Shown: positions 43,261 through 56,135, counted from the stretch's first letter. The stretch: 64,000 bases of DNA from Wolfiporia cocos (GCA_029448655.1 JACCLO010000007.1:248001-312000), one strand, 5' to 3'. Notes: generated by a model not told the origin, from the sequence alone. Program-made: numbers and translations.

Positions 43261-45647
43261 ATGGAGCCACTCTGTCACGCCACAATTTCCGCTTCCGCGC
43301 CCTCGCCATTGCCGACTATTCTGACGCTTCCCGCCGAGCTTACAGAACACATCTTGATCTTCACAGCTCTCTGCGGATTCCCCACCGCGATCTCCTCCTT
43401 TGCACAGACGTGCAGAACCTTCCGCGACCTTGTCTACCACTCACCCGACCACCACCTATGGCGAGAGATCTTCCTAACGATATTTGACGATCCAAGGCGC
43501 GACGAGGTAAACAAGGACAAGGAGAGGAGTTTTGACTGGGGAGGAGAGTTTCGGCGGAGGATCTGGACGATGAATTACATACGGTACAGCACTGATCTCT
43601 CACATGCAGACAGAAGCTTCGCTGGTCAGGGTGCGGACGCTGGCTCGACCGCGGACGAGGGTCACACCATCTTCCACGGTATATGTGTGCTTGAAACCCT
43701 CATCTCTGTCGTCCAAACGGCACTCCCTTGCCCGCCGACCATCGTGTGCTCTTTTTTGCCTTCCCACGATAGCCTCGCAACTTCCGCCATCGCAGACATC
43801 CCAGGCATCGCGAACGCGTATCCATCTTACCCTGTGTTTCCCCCACAACCGCATCACTTCCTCTCCTCCTCCTCTTCGTGCTCCTCCTCCTGCACAAGCT
43901 CGAGTACACACTCCACCGCCTGCGCGGCACCCACTTCCAGCTCGCGCAATATTGCATGGTTCGAGGACGCCCTTCGCCACGGGTTGCCACCTGCGCTTAC
44001 CGCTCTGGTCTCTGGCACGCAATGGGCGGGCGGTGTACTTGGCCAGTCGCTCGACCCTCCGCAGGCGCGGCTCATGCAGCTTCTCGGGCAGGTGATCACA
44101 TACACCGGCTTCCTCCCCGTTCCCGCTCCCGGAGACGAACACTCTACCTCAACCATTGTGGCCGAAGCATCCGGGCCCGACGAACGCGCGACGTCGAGCG
44201 CACGACCTCCACGCAAGAATCAGGAGGATTTCATCACCGTGGCACCCGGGGCTGCTCTAGCCGACACGCCAGACATGAGCGTCCTTGCGCAGCGGCGCCG
44301 CGCACGCCGCCTCGCGCGCATGCGCGTGTACAACTTGCGCTACCTGTCCGCGCGTCGCGGGTGGGGGCCGTTCCACCCTGCGGACGAACCGCCGCAAGCA
44401 CCTGTCGTAGTGGCTACCGCTCACGACTCGGAGCAAGGCCATGATTCGGACGGAGAGAGCGCAGAGGACAACAGCGAGCGGAGCGGGAGCGATATGGACA
44501 GCGAGTCGTCAGACCAGCATGCCTCTGATGAGGACTCTGCGGCCAGCGACGCCGGGAGCGCCAAGGAACCGTCCTCGGCGGCGCCCGCACCCGCACCCGC
44601 ATCAACGCAGCCGGGCCTGCCGAGCGACGCCCAGCTGTACCCAGACTGGGCATACCTCGCCGCCATTCGTACCATCGTCGAGGCGAACCTGCGCGAGGCG
44701 GTCGGCCCGAACGAGCTCAACGGTCTCTTGTGGCTCGACGGGCTGCGCATGGGTAGCGCGCCGATGGACATCAGTGAAGGCGCGCCCGTGGCTGCGGACG
44801 TTGCCGAGCCGATGGTGCAGTTCGGCCAGCTGAAGGGCAAGGAGAGGGCGCAGTCTGTCAATCTGGGTGGGACGGGCGCCTCCAAGCCATCTGCGACCAT
44901 ACCCGGGGAGGGCTGGGATTGGGCTGGGGTGACAGGCGTGTGGAGGCCAGTAGTCCTGTGTGCCTATGCGTGACCCTGAGATGTTAACATGATCATGATT
45001 ACAGACGATGTATCTGTTGGATGGATTACCGCGACCTCGTCCGTGAGTCTCACCCATCCTCGTACTGCACTGTCCTGAACTCCACTGTCATCCAGTGCAC
45101 AATGTATGTGCTTTGCTTTGGCGTTGACAGCTCATGTTTGTCCTGACAATGTCATCCTTGCAGCTCTCCTCTCAGTTCGATGAGACGTCATTGCAAGAGG
45201 CTGTCCGGATAGTCCCGATGCGACTACGCGTCGCATCATACTCGCCATCATCTGTCGCCGCTTATCCAGACCGTCCTACGATTCATTTTGAGGGTGAGAC
45301 AGCTGGGACTAGTGCAAACAATCAAGTGCGCAAGGTCCACGGCACTGTCAGTGTCATCGCCGATGGAAGCGTGAAGTGGGCTATCAAATTGGTGGGTCCT
45401 CCGGGTTTAGCGATCGCTTTCATATGTTGATCAGTCGTGGTGATGGTTCAGGAGGATAGCTCGCTCAACTGGGTATCCATTGGCGTACAGATTGGTGGGC
45501 CTACCACGGCCATGGGCGTCCTCGGTATATGGACAGGAGCCAGCCATGAGCGAGTCGAACCCCTTGGTGAGTGTCTCTTGAGAAATTGCTAGATCCTTCA
45601 TCCTTACACCATTCAAAGGTCCCTTTTGGGCTTGGAAAGTTGGTTAA
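43261..45647 (+). CDS. F-box protein (paralog 1)
   Basis: Exons 43,261-44,957, 45,005-45,042, 45,096-45,103, 45,164-45,391, 45,452-45,566 and 45,619-45,647 sum to 704 codons plus stop. The F-box is near the N-terminus: ILTLPAELTEHILIFTALCG, then FAQTCRTFRDLVYHSPDHHLWREIF. F-box proteins bring substrates to SCF ubiquitin ligases. A low-complexity Ser-rich part (residues about 200-230) and an acidic Asp/Ser/Glu stretch (about 390-450) follow. The C-terminal domain runs WDWAGVTGVW, CICWMDYRDL, VRIVPMRLRVASY, IHFEGETAGT, VHGTVSVIADGSVKWAIKL, GVLGIWTGASHE and GPFWAWKVG. It is shared with the gene at 59,881. An 8-base micro-exon (45,096-45,103) is supported by the same exon in the paralog. I chose ATG 43,261 because it is the first ATG in frame. 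Confidence 0.88.
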
Positions 45648-46042
45648 GCTGATATCTGCCACACATCTGACAGCGTTGATGCCGCATGTGGCTTAGTATA
45701 GTAGTCATGGATCCTGTTGACAGCCTTCCTATCGCCGTGCCAGTTCATTGCTATATGGGAACCTATTATTCCGTACCACCACTTTATCAACTTCTATTAT
45801 AATGAGATCTTTTACTTCCACAAGATCGCTGATCAGTCCACATGCATGAAGGTGGGGAACGTGCGATCTTCGCGACGTCACTCACATGCATTAGCTGGTA
45901 TAGATACAATGCCAAAAGCAAGAGCAGGACGACATTCTCTTCAGATCCTAGTGCATCAAATTCATCTAGAGGCTAAACGTCACGCGTCATGAGTTGGTAA
46001 CGAGGCTCGTCGAGGACGTACGTACTAAACTAAACGTCACCA
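45648..46042. other. Convergent spacer
   Basis: 3' ends of the F-box gene (plus) and the DUF262 gene (minus) face each other here. No gene seen. The DUF262 stop is at the right edge, and no clear polyadenylation signal was identified. Confidence 0.5.
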
Positions 46043-48636
46043 CTATCGTGCTTCCCTATACCGAGGATCAGAGTAGTAGTCTCGTCTACTGTCAAGTACG
46101 GGCGTACGAGGGGAGGCATTGTGCTCCTCATATCGCTGCTGTGCGTGCCACGGTTGCGACTGGGCAGGCCACGCAGACTCCGGCGACGGCTCGCGCTTCA
46201 CAGATCGTCCCGGATATGGCGGCTCGTGCTGTACGGGCGACTGTAGCTTGGAATATGCAGGGTCGCCGCGTCTGTATGGGTCAACCGCGAGGGGTGGTGG
46301 TGGCAGCCCGCTGCGACGAGGCGGCGCCATCGAGCGTGCCAGCACAGCATCGCTCTGGGACACGGGTGGCGGCGGAGGCGGGAGGGTCGGTGTTGGAGGG
46401 AGAGAAACCGGCAGCCCGTCCCTCCCCCATCGCTGAGCGTCGGTGCGCAACGAGGCATCTGCGGACATCGCATGAGACGAAGGCGGGAAGCTGGAGGGCA
46501 ATGGCGGCTGTTGTTGTCGGGCCACAGAAGGTTCATGTGGTGAGTAAGCATATGCGGATGACTTCGCTGCCCTGATCGCGGCCAGGCGATTGCTGGCAGG
46601 TGACGGCGCAGGCTGAGCATGCGCGCTAGGCGGGGTATTCCTATGTGCGTGCTGCGACGGCTCAGGAGGGGGAGGTATATATGGCGGCGGCTGAGTTGGC
46701 GGCACGGCTGCGTAATGCGCCTGAGATGCGGTCAGCGAGTGCTGGGGCGGAGGAGAGGGGTCGCGCCGGCGCTTCCCCTTTGGCATGACTTCCTCCTCCT
46801 CCATCGGGTCCCCCTCGTCTTTGGCGCCGTTCGCCCGCTTCCGCTTCATGGGATTGAACTTGGCGGCGGCAATGGAGTCGGGATCCGGCTTCAGCTGCGA
46901 GACCTTCAGATCTTTGATAAAATCGACGAACTGCTTGTTGACGCGCGAGTTCATGCGGATATCGACCTCGTCCGCGCGGACGGTGCGGCGCATGAGCACG
47001 ATCGCCTCCGCGAGCTGCGCGGGCGTGAGCTTGTACTTGTGCACGTGTATGAGCGTCGCGATCGCAATGAACTCGACCGGCGCGAGCTTCTTGACGTCCG
47101 CGAGGCGGAACGCCGCGCTGTAGCGCGGGTCCTGCGCGAGCATGAGGAACACCTGGAACGTCTGGTGCACCTGGCTAACGAACTTCTCCTCGGGCTCATT
47201 CGGCTGCTGCATCATTTTCTGCAGCTGGACCATCCCCGGGAACGTGGGGGACGTGGACCACTTTTCGATGTTGTAGACGACATGCGTGAGGCACCGGAAG
47301 TCCGCACCGCGGCTTACTTCCCAGTCCAGCGCAGCCGCGAGGCCATCGTGCACGTAGCGGCTGAGCAGATCGCGGATGAGATTGGCCCTCGGGCTGCTGA
47401 TTGCTTGCAGTCTCTCTGCAGAACGCGAGTGAGAATAAATGCCTCCGATGAGGAGAGCAATGCAATACCTGCCGGCGTCAATGCCATACCCAACTGTACT
47501 CTCTGGACAGATGACCATCAGAGCGCGAAATCAAAGGCGGACGGCAAGAACTACCTGGAAGATCTCCCTTTCGTCTTCGTTAGTGAGATCCTGGTATTCA
47601 ATACACACCTGAACAGAATACAGCCGTCAGCGGTTATCGACGAGCAGCGGAGATACACACAATTTGTTTGGTCCTGAAGATCTTTATATAGCGGTCCGGG
47701 AGTACGCTGACTCCCTTGAACTTTCCAGTATTCTTGAAGACAAATTTCTCCTTCGTGAATCTGCGAAGCAGGATGAGCACTTCATTATCGATCTGTACAC
47801 GGTGCCTTACACGTCTCTGTCTAATTGAAGACAGCTAGGTGAGTGATCTTCCTCGACACACTTGATGCAGATACGTACGATAAATCTACACTGTGTATGA
47901 GCGACCTGCAATGCCCCCGAAGGTATACGCACTCACTTCGCCTTCCATAAATCTACATCGACGTGATGAATGCGCTGGTCAATATGTGTCCTTGCGCAGC
48001 ACTGAAGTTACGCACTTCCGTATAGATGTCAGCCTCTGTTTTCCATCGATCGAGACCCTCTTTTCTGACCCGTCGTCTCGATAGACTACGGCTGAGGACA
48101 TGCGTCAGCATCACACGCGCTGTCAACACATCTATGCTCACCAAAAATGAGGGGCGGGACGTAGAAGTTGCGGAAGATGGAGTCGATGAGCCCTATCAGG
48201 CATGTCGGTCAGTCACACCACAAGCACGCCTCCCAGGCCGACAGCACCTACCGATCTGCTTCGCCTCCGGCCACACCACATCTTGAGACACGTCCAAGCT
48301 CAGCCAAACTGCTCCTGCGCCAAACAACCTAACCAACCCACGCACCGCGCTGGTAGTCCGGCTCCAGGTCAATGTCGCCCCCGACCATCTGATCTGCAAG
48401 ACGCGCCACGGCGCACGGCTCAGCGGCCGCCCAACAGCGAAGCGTGCGGCGGACGTACCAAACAGCGCCTGGGTCGTGTAGCTCGTCGGGCGCGGGACTT
48501 TGAGCGCGCCGCGGATCTTGTACCCGCCGTCATCGTCGCCCGCGCCGCCCCGTCCCCTGGCGGCGGCCGCGGGCTTATTGCTAGAGTACGCGTGCGAGAG
48601 CGGCACCTCGTCCTCGAAGTCTGAGTCGTCCGACAT
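46043..48636 (-). CDS. DUF262 (GmrSD/ParB-like) domain protein
   Basis: ATG near 48,636 (MSDDSDFEDEVPLSHAYSS), then short exons in family order: KIRGALKVPRPTSYTTQALF, DQMVGGDIDLEPDYQR, DVVWPEAKQI, GLIDSIFRNFYVPPLIF, AVVYRDDGSEKRVSIDGKQR, LTSIRK, FTKEKFVFKNTGKFKGV and VCIEYQDLTNEDEREIFQ, RVQLGMALTPA and ERLQAISSPRANLIRDLL. The large last exon adds the helical fungal extension (VVYNIEKWS, FPGMVQLQKMM, VKKLAPVEFIAIATLIHV, VDIRMNSRVNKQFVDFI) and about 220 residues of Pro/Ser-rich tail with basic KRKR/KGKRRR motifs that look like nuclear localisation signals. DUF262 is the fold of bacterial GmrSD-type restriction proteins. The fungal members are common in basidiomycetes and of unknown function. 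The gene looks intact. Confidence 0.88.
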
Positions 48637-49052
48637 CGCGTCCTTCTTTGGCAGTTCGCAGCTCGTGCTGAGAAGTCGGTGGTCGTCGATAGTGGGCCGA
48701 CGGCACTCTCAGTTTGCAGTGCGCGGCAAAAGCAGAATGAAGGTTCAACTCGAGTGTGCGGACGGGCGTCTAAACCGCATATCCTTGTGCAATACACAGG
48801 CGCCCACAACCTCGAAAGGGGCCATGGGCGCTTAACGGCCGCAAAGCCGAAGGGGCCTGACAAGTACTGCGGGCCTGCGGCGTTGCACCGCTTTTTATTT
48901 CGCACCTGCTCCTCTCCCCACAACCACCAGCTGCTTTGCTGCTTCAATCTTGTTTCTTCGTTGACTGGCCTCCGAGTAGTTGCACTACTAGTGAGTCTGA
49001 CGGTGATGAACCTTGATGCGGTGCTGATCAGCCGTTTAATTGTTGGCGCTTA
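48637..49052. promoter_or_regulatory. Shared upstream region of two divergent genes
   Basis: 416 bases between the starts of the DUF262 gene (minus) and the small membrane protein gene (plus). A TTTTTATTT stretch lies at 48,892. No specific factor site can be claimed. Shared control is inference from the head-to-head layout. Confidence 0.4.
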
Positions 49053-49701
49053 ATGCGAGCAGTGCTGAGCATCTTGCCGCTTGTGACCGCAGTGCTATGG
49101 GCTTTCGCGCATGTCCCGCAGGCACAGGCATACCCTTGCGGTTATAATGGGTGCGTGGTGCATCTATTTCACCCTTGATCTGATTCATTAAGCTCCTTCG
49201 CAGATTCGAGGAATGCACCGGGCTCTCGCCCGGCGCGAGAATCGGCATCGGGATCGCCATAGGTGCGCAGGGTCTGCACGACATCCAAATCCTTCTCTCA
49301 TTTCTCCTCCTCCCTCCAGCCGTAGTAGGGCTCCTGCTCATGATCATGGTCGGCGTGATGCGCCAGCGGCGCATCCGCCGGCAGAACCTGGCCTACGTGA
49401 ACAACCAGGCGTACCCGATGCAGGGCGGCGCGTATGGCGTGCCGCCGAACAGGATGTCGGCGTATAGCCCCGTCTACGTGCCCCAGCAGCCTCAGTACCC
49501 CGCCCCGACGCACGGCTACGACCCGAGCAGCGGCTTCGCTCCGGTGCGTCACGAGTCGCTGTCACTGCTGCTCCGAGTGCCAGATTGGCTAAATATATCG
49601 TGTTCGCGCAGCCCTATCAGCCCTACCAGCCTCAGCCGCCGAAGTACACGCCCCCGGAGGGCCCGCCGCCGTTCGTGTCGGACAAGACGAGGCCGTTTTA
49701 A
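49053..49701 (+). CDS. Small single-pass membrane protein with Pro/Tyr-rich tail
   Basis: Exons 49,053-49,150, 49,204-49,262, 49,320-49,543 and 49,612-49,701 sum to 156 codons plus stop. The protein has a signal peptide (MRAVLSILPLVTAVLWAFAH), a short Cys-containing outer part (YPCGYN, FEECTGLSPG), one membrane helix (IGIGIAIAVVGLLLMIMVGV), a basic stop-transfer (MRQRRIRRQN) and a cytosolic tail rich in Pro, Tyr and Gln (QPPKYTPPEGPPP). PPxY motifs bind the WW domains of Rsp5/Nedd4 ubiquitin ligases, and this layout resembles adaptors of that ligase (inference). No family name recognised. A signal peptide makes type I topology likely. Confidence 0.85.
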
Positions 49702-51699
49702 GTGTTTGCTTGTATCATATCATGATGTTTGAGACTTGAATGATGTTGATGAATTTGTTGTACCAGCTTACGGCGCTATCTTGTGTTGTGTCATTAATTG
49801 ATTACGGATGACCATGGACTGCGCATGGTGAATTTGTACCACGGTGCGCCACTGCGTGCTAAATCAGAATTGGGGACGCCACACAGCGGCTTCACAGCCA
49901 CTACGACTCTTGCTCTCTGAGGGTCTGCTGGAAGCACGAGTGCAGCCCGGGAGGTCCTAGGAAACTGTGGCTATGGTTGCGAGCCTTCGATAGCAGTCCG
50001 CCGCTGTTCTCCATGGGAGCTGGAACACACCATGTGGAGCCCGAATTTGCGTCGACTTTCTCATCGCCATCACTCGTGGGGAAAGCCTCTTGCGCAGCAA
50101 CCCCGGCCATGTCGCCTTCCACGGCCGATCAACATCACGAGCCCTATTGCGGCGCATGCCCTTGATGACTCTGGACGCTGCGTATTCGTCCTGCCCCTCC
50201 CGTCGTGTCTCGGGCGTGATGTCCTTCCATGTCAGCCTGGCAATGAGACACCCTCAGGAACGTCACGCCGTCAACCGTCCCCGGGTCCGCGCTCCCCGCC
50301 TCTATCCCGCTCGCCTCTTGGCGCGTCGTGCCCGCCGCGCGCGCCCAACTCCGATGTCAGGTATGGCATTCCGCAATAGAGGTGTTTTGCTAACGATAGT
50401 TATCACTGTAGCGCCGATTTTTGAGCTCCACAACTTTTGAAGTGGAGTGGCTGGAGCGCAGTGCTTGATCGTTGCGACACATACCAGTAACTGTATCCAA
50501 GTACAGTCAACCCGCATCGGATGTACGAAAACACACGCCGAAACCCAACAGCGATGGCGAGTGATCATAAACATGCTAATTAGCATGTTACCATGCATTT
50601 TGCCTGGATTAACTCTGTGGGGTGTTGATGATGCCACACTCCACCACTCCTCGTTCTTGCTCCACAAAAAGCCGAGTGATAATTATCGTTAGCAAAACAC
50701 TTCTAATTGCGCGACATATAACAGCGGTGTGCGACCAGTGCCGATCCCCGTCACTCTTCCCAGTCAAACATGCCCTTGCAGCGGCTACTCACGCATCAGC
50801 TCCTGGACGATCTAGCAGTTGGGGGAATAGCGAGGCGCAACAATGCTCTTCCTCACACAACGACTGACCGCGACCTCGCTGCTGGATGCGCGAACCGTCG
50901 CGGGTGCCTGGAGCGTGGTGGCACCACGCCCAGCGTCTACGTCGTGGCGTTGCGCGATCTCGTTTCAGCAATGCCCTCAACGTTCCTAGTAACGCAAGCA
51001 CTTTATCTTCCTCATTTGTTTCAATCTGCTTCTATTCCGGATCAGCAAATTCCAGCACCAGTTCCTGTGACTCGCGAACAAACCTCATTGCAGCACGAAG
51101 ATCTCATTGCGTTCCAGCTTATGAGTGCTCTGGCCTCACCGCCATCTTGCACTAGCAATGCCAGGGCAAAATACTGCGACCACATGCTTTGCGATGTCGG
51201 CTTCAGTTACATGAACCGAGTTGATTGAATGGATGGCTACTTCTGTGGACGGATGGACTTGATTCCATGCTGCGATTTGCCGCATTGGGTGCAGCGATGC
51301 TCCGATGGATGCATTGATCCGCTGTATCGTCGGCTGCGATCACCGCGCTCCGGTCCACCGCCACCAGGATGATTGTCACGATGCAGGGATAAGCTCGTAT
51401 CGGGTGTTGCAAACCCCGGAATTTAGTGATGTTTGCACGATGCTATAACCCAATACAAATGTTTTGGTATGATCCCAGTGCGGAAGCGTAATCGCTTTGC
51501 CGTGTCCTAAGGCGCACTTACCACGGACCACATTGCATTGTGCTGTCGCTCGTCGTTGCGTCAGACGTTGTCTGGGTGATTGCCTGTTTACGACCTTCTA
51601 CCACCGAACCCTATTGCCCACGAGTGTGAACTCTGCGATCGCACCCTGGCCTCCGCTCAACCGTCTCGAGCTCGCTGCCCGACCGTCTCCGCTCTCTTG
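49702..51699. other. Spacer containing a MITE
   Basis: No gene is supported outside the MITE at 50,379-50,703. Open frames on both strands lack motifs and are broken by stops. The final 200 bases are upstream of the Msb1/Mug8 gene. Confidence 0.4.
50379..50703. mobile_element. Tc1/mariner-like MITE
   Basis: 325 bp with 29-bp imperfect inverted ends: GAGGTGTTTTGCTAACGATAG... on the left, and its reverse complement with two mismatches on the right. Each end is flanked by TA (50,377-50,378 and 50,704-50,705), the target of Tc1/mariner/pogo elements. It has no ORF, and there is a smaller hairpin inside the left part (GCTCCACAACTTTTGAAGTGGAG). Confidence 0.8.
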
Positions 51700-54600
51700 A
51701 TGCCGAGCATATTCTCTCGTTCACGCACATCGTCTACGGCAAAGAAAGCGAGCGAGCCTGCCCCGCACGACGAATTCGGGAGGGTCACCAGCAAGGGCTC
51801 TGCCCGCGGCCTCGCGGCCTCGCCCCAGCCCAGCATCAAGAGCCAGAAGAAAAAGGAGCCCAAGGACAAGGCGAGGGCAAAGATCCCCTCTGTTGTCGAG
51901 TCGGAAGCAACAGAGTATGCCATCCCGGACGGCGCATTCCTCCCGCTCAACCTCGAGCCGCCGCGCATCGAGACAACGGGCGACACGCCCGGGACGGAGC
52001 AGCGGCAGACCCATGACTACGGCTACCTCTCCTTCGCGCGGCACGTAGTCCTCGGGCTCGAGCAGGTCGCCCGCCTCGTCGATGTCGTCGGGGACGAGCT
52101 CGGCATGCGCGGGCTCACGACGCCCTTCATCTTCTCCACGCTCGCCCTCGACGTCTCCTCCAACGCCGTCCGACGGCTCATCCAGGCCTTCCTGCGCACA
52201 TGCAGCAAGCCCTCCGCGGAGGCCGACCGGCAGTGGCGCGAGGAGGCGCGGCTCGCGGGCCCGCACGAGCTCGGGATGTGTCTCCGCTGGGGGCTCGCAC
52301 GGGTCGTGCGCATCGTCAGGGGGCAGGAGGTCCGCGGGCTTGTTCCGTACGAGGACTACGTCGGCTGGCGCGACGCCGAGACAGGTGCGCGGCCCGCCGC
52401 TGCCTCCCCGCCCTACTTCTAACCCCGCCCGCAGCGCTCAACTACCCCGAGACGCACTTCGCGGCGTTCCTCGAGCCGCTCGAGCCGCTGCTCCGCACGA
52501 TCCTCGTCGGCCTGCTCACGCTCCTCTCGCGCTTCACCGCGCACTCCGCGACGTCGGGGCACACGCCGCCCACGCTATCGGCGCTGTTTGGGCCGCTCCT
52601 GTTCGGCCTCGGCCCCTCCACGCTCGCCTTCCACCACGCCTACGTCTACTACCTGCGCGCGACGACCGCGACGGAGCACCTCATCCTCGCCTTCATCCGC
52701 TGGCAGGACGCGCCCGCCACGAGCGCCAGCGCCGCGCCGTTCGTCGGCGTCCCCACGCGGCTCAAGGCCTGGATCCAGGACTACCCCGCGATGCTGCCCG
52801 CCGCGGGGCGCATGGACCGCCGCCCGGAGCCGCGCCGCGGGGCGCGGACCGTGCGCGTCGTGCGCGTGCGGCGCAACGTGCGCATGTACTCGCCGGACCT
52901 CGTCAGGACCGCGGCGGGGTGGGCGCAGCGCGCGCGCGGCGCGGCGTCCGCCGTCGGCGAGCGCGCGTTCGCGAGCGCGAAGGAGTGGGAGCGCGTCGCG
53001 CCGCCGACGCTCAAGCTCGCGCCGCGCTACTCGGACGCGTACAAAAAGCGGATGGACCTCCCGCCGCAGTTCCACCCCGACACGGGCGCGGGCTCCGGCG
53101 CGCCGAGCCTCAGCGGCGCGCCGTCGCTCACGTCGTCCGTGTCGTCCGCGTCGTCCGCGCCGTCGCCGCTGTTCGACGACAAGGAGCATGGCATCCTCGG
53201 CGCGCGCGCGGGAGAGGACCGGTTCCGCAGCTTGACCGATCTCAAGTGGGGCGAGTTCGAGATCATGGGGTTCGGCGACCTCGGCGCAGACGAGAAGAAG
53301 CTGCAGTTCGACCTCACGGAGGGCGCACGGGCGGTACGCTGTGTAATTCCATCGTGCGGGGGCGGAAGCTGACTTGACGTATTCGCCACGCAGGCACGCA
53401 ACGCGAAACGTGCGACGCTCACCTGGCAAGACTTCTCCTCGTCTGGGTTCTCACGCACAGATGCACCTCTGAATGCGACCCTGCAGTTTAGCACGCCTCT
53501 GACGAACTCCGTCAACGCTTGGCCGACGCACTCGGTAGAGATCCACCGCAAGCTGAAGAAGACGCAGAAGGCGTTGCCCGCTTTTGGATGGGATACTGAA
53601 CCTGTGCTCGGTCAGGAGGAAGTGATCGAGGAGGCATTCGTGGATGTGTTCTGTGACCTCGTGTACGGGGGCGGGTGGATGGACATCGAGCGCTGCGAAG
53701 AGGTGGACCGAGAGTGCAATTGGGCATTGGTACGCACAAAGCAGTTCTATGTCTTGCGCACAATATGTGTTCACGTATCATGAACAATCAGGTTGAATTC
53801 AAGTCTATGCCGGTGAACAGAACTACACCTCCACCGAACAACTCTGACCCGCGATTGTCCACTACGCTTTTCCTCTTCGAAGAGTTCGTGCCACTAGAGT
53901 ATAGACAACAGCTCGCGCTGTCAGACAGACCAAGGCGTCGACTACCCTCGCTTTTCGGCACAGCTAACAAATCCAAGCAATGGAAGCAGGCACCCACGCT
54001 CAATGGTCGGCCGTACGTTGTGGGCCACGTCCCAACGAGCCCATCCTACCGCGAATTCGAGTTCGAAGGTCTTCTGCGTGAAAACGGCAGCGCCACCAAG
54101 ATTATATCGCTCAACCGCCAGACATCGCAAGACCGACAGTCTCCTGCCCCAAGCAACTCCGCGACATCAGGACACGTCGGGTCTGCGACCCTAAACACGG
54201 TCAGTCCGAAGCAGTCCGCCCCGGCGCTGCGCCTCAACACGCAATCGCCCGTCCCGGCAGCGCGCCCGCGGCCGGCCAAGCAGGACAGCACCGACTCGCC
54301 CTCGGCGCTCCAGCGGCGGATCTCGCGCCTGCGGCTGCCTGCGGGGCTGCCGGTCAGCCCCACGATTTCGCGAAGGTCGGGCTTAACTCCTGCAGAGTAT
54401 GAGACGGTAGACTTTGACGCGCGGCTGGCCAGTTTCTCGGACGAGGACCTCGGGAGCGGCGGCAAGGGCCTCAACGACAAGCGCGCGCGCCGGCGCTCCA
54501 AGGACGACGCGTGGGTCGACATACTCGTCGCGAACAGCAACCGCCGCATGCAGACGCAGGATGCCGAGCGCACCGCGCACCAGAGGCTGCGCAGCAGGCG

Positions 54601-55525
54601 GTCGGACCCGGAGCTCGCGAGCCAAGAGGTCGCGGAGGTGCTCGCCGGCGTGCGCAACCATAGGTTTTCGAACGAGGATAGTGATATGGAGCCCATCCGG
54701 CCGCCCCAGGGTGCCCAGATGTCCATCCGGGAGGAGCGGAGGGATTTCGATGTCACGACGATGGAGGATTCGTTCACGGACCGTACGCCCTCGAACCGCG
54801 AGCGCGACTCCGCGTTGTATGGAGATGACGAAGACGAAGAGCCAGCCGCGCCTGCGCGGGCGAAGCGGGTGGGTTACTTTGATCTGCACCCCGAGCGTCG
54901 CCCCGCGCAGCTCGATTCTCAGGACTCGCGCGGCGGCTTTGACCGATCGTCCTTTGATAGTGATGCGTTCTCGCAGGCCGATGGCGTTCCTGGATCGATG
55001 TCGAGAAGCACCTCGCGGCAACAGGACTCTGCTACATCCTCCATGTACGGATCTGATACGGAGGGGGAGATCGAGCCAGTACCGCAGCCCGCGGTTGCAC
55101 CGTTAGTAGTTCATCATCATGCCCCGAAATTGCCCACCAACGGCAAGCGCCCTGCGTACATTGTAAATGAACCTTCGTCCGTTGCTTCTGAGCCTTCTAG
55201 CTCTGCGAAGCCATCCGCAAGCAAGACCGCGTCGTTGATCGAGATGTACCGTGAGCGCGAGCGCGCCGGAGCTACTCTCCCTCCCCTGCAGGCCACCTCC
55301 CGCCTTCCTGTACGCTCCGCATCTCTCCCAGTACCAACGAAATTGTCCGCGACTTCTGCCGCCCAGTCATCCCCTTCACCCTCTACATCTGTGTCAGCCC
55401 CGGAAGAATCAGATTTTGATTCAGAATCCCTGCTCGAGGAGATCCCCGAACCCAACCTGCCAAACCGCTACGTGCACGGCGCCCCCCTGCATAACGTGCT
55501 TGAGGAGCCCGAGGAAGAGGAATAG
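51700..55525 (+). CDS. Msb1/Mug8-family polarity protein
   Basis: Exons 51,700-52,384, 52,435-53,333, 53,394-53,729 and 53,792-55,525 total 1,217 codons plus stop. The start at MPSIFSRSRTSSTAKKAS is the usual family start; the longer open frame upstream is not needed. The Msb1/Mug8 domain covers roughly residues 85-560: DYGYLSFARHVVLGLEQVAR, GMRGLTTPFIFSTLALDVSS, ELGMCLRWGLARVVRI, ALNYPETHFAAFLEPL, TPPTLSALFGPLLFGLGP, YYLRATTATEHLILAFIRWQ, then WPTHSVEIHRKLKKTQKALP. Yeast Msb1 works with Cdc42/Rho1 in polarised growth, and fission yeast Mug8 is the homolog. The second half is long and disordered (Ser/Arg/Asp-rich, about 560 residues) with an acidic end. Codons in the first half are extremely GC-rich, which creates long shadow frames on both strands. 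Confidence 0.9.
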
Positions 55526-56135
55526 GCCTCTGATCATCACAGCTGTCTCTGTCCACTCTGACAGGCACACTGCCCTTTGACTTATTTTTTTGCCTGTAAC
55601 ATTACGGGAGCAGGCTGACTACGTTCGCTCACCGACACCATCGAACGGACACTCGCGTATTTACTTGTCTCCGGTCTTATTATTGTTGCCCTGCACTGCT
55701 TTCTGATCTTTGTGGCTCAACTCTCAGCCAAGTATATTACGTTCCCTTCTTTCTCGCGTCCATGTCTCCAGTACCTCTATATCTCATGTTTCAGCTAGCC
55801 ATTCCGTGCGCGCGATACCAATTGGTACGCTTCCAGATATCTACAGTATCTCTCTATCACCACCTCCCATACATGTTGGTGAATACTATGCGCATCATAC
55901 ACTTAGCTCCTATCGCACAGAAATCCTGCAATGCTGCAGATGTGTTCCCAAGAACGATCGGAGTCATAGTACAAACGTTTAATTTATACAGACGACCGTT
56001 GTAACGTTTGAGATGTGAGCAGTTGTAGAGAAAGGATTACGGTTATTGGCCAAACAAAACGAGATGACAGTGAATGCATCAGAGTATCACAAAATATTGG
56101 CCGTCACCTCTAGTGAATTCCAAATTGCGCGCACA
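55526..56135. other. Convergent spacer
   Basis: Lies between the 3' ends of the Msb1/Mug8 gene and the adrenodoxin reductase gene. AT-richer than the genes, with no coding motif. Confidence 0.5.

Noticed and set aside
46619..47677. 352-residue plus-strand ORF opposite the DUF262 gene
   Set aside because: Antisense shadow of the helical region; it has no motif, and the minus strand carries the full exon chain.
51580..51699. Upstream extension of the Msb1/Mug8 ORF
   Set aside because: The family start fits MPSIFSRSRTSS at 51,700; the upstream residues have no domain and lie in the leader.
52082..53429. Several long ORFs on both strands over the Msb1/Mug8 gene
   Set aside because: They are Arg/Ala/Pro-rich shadows caused by very GC-rich codons; the chosen frame has the domain motifs and joins across introns.
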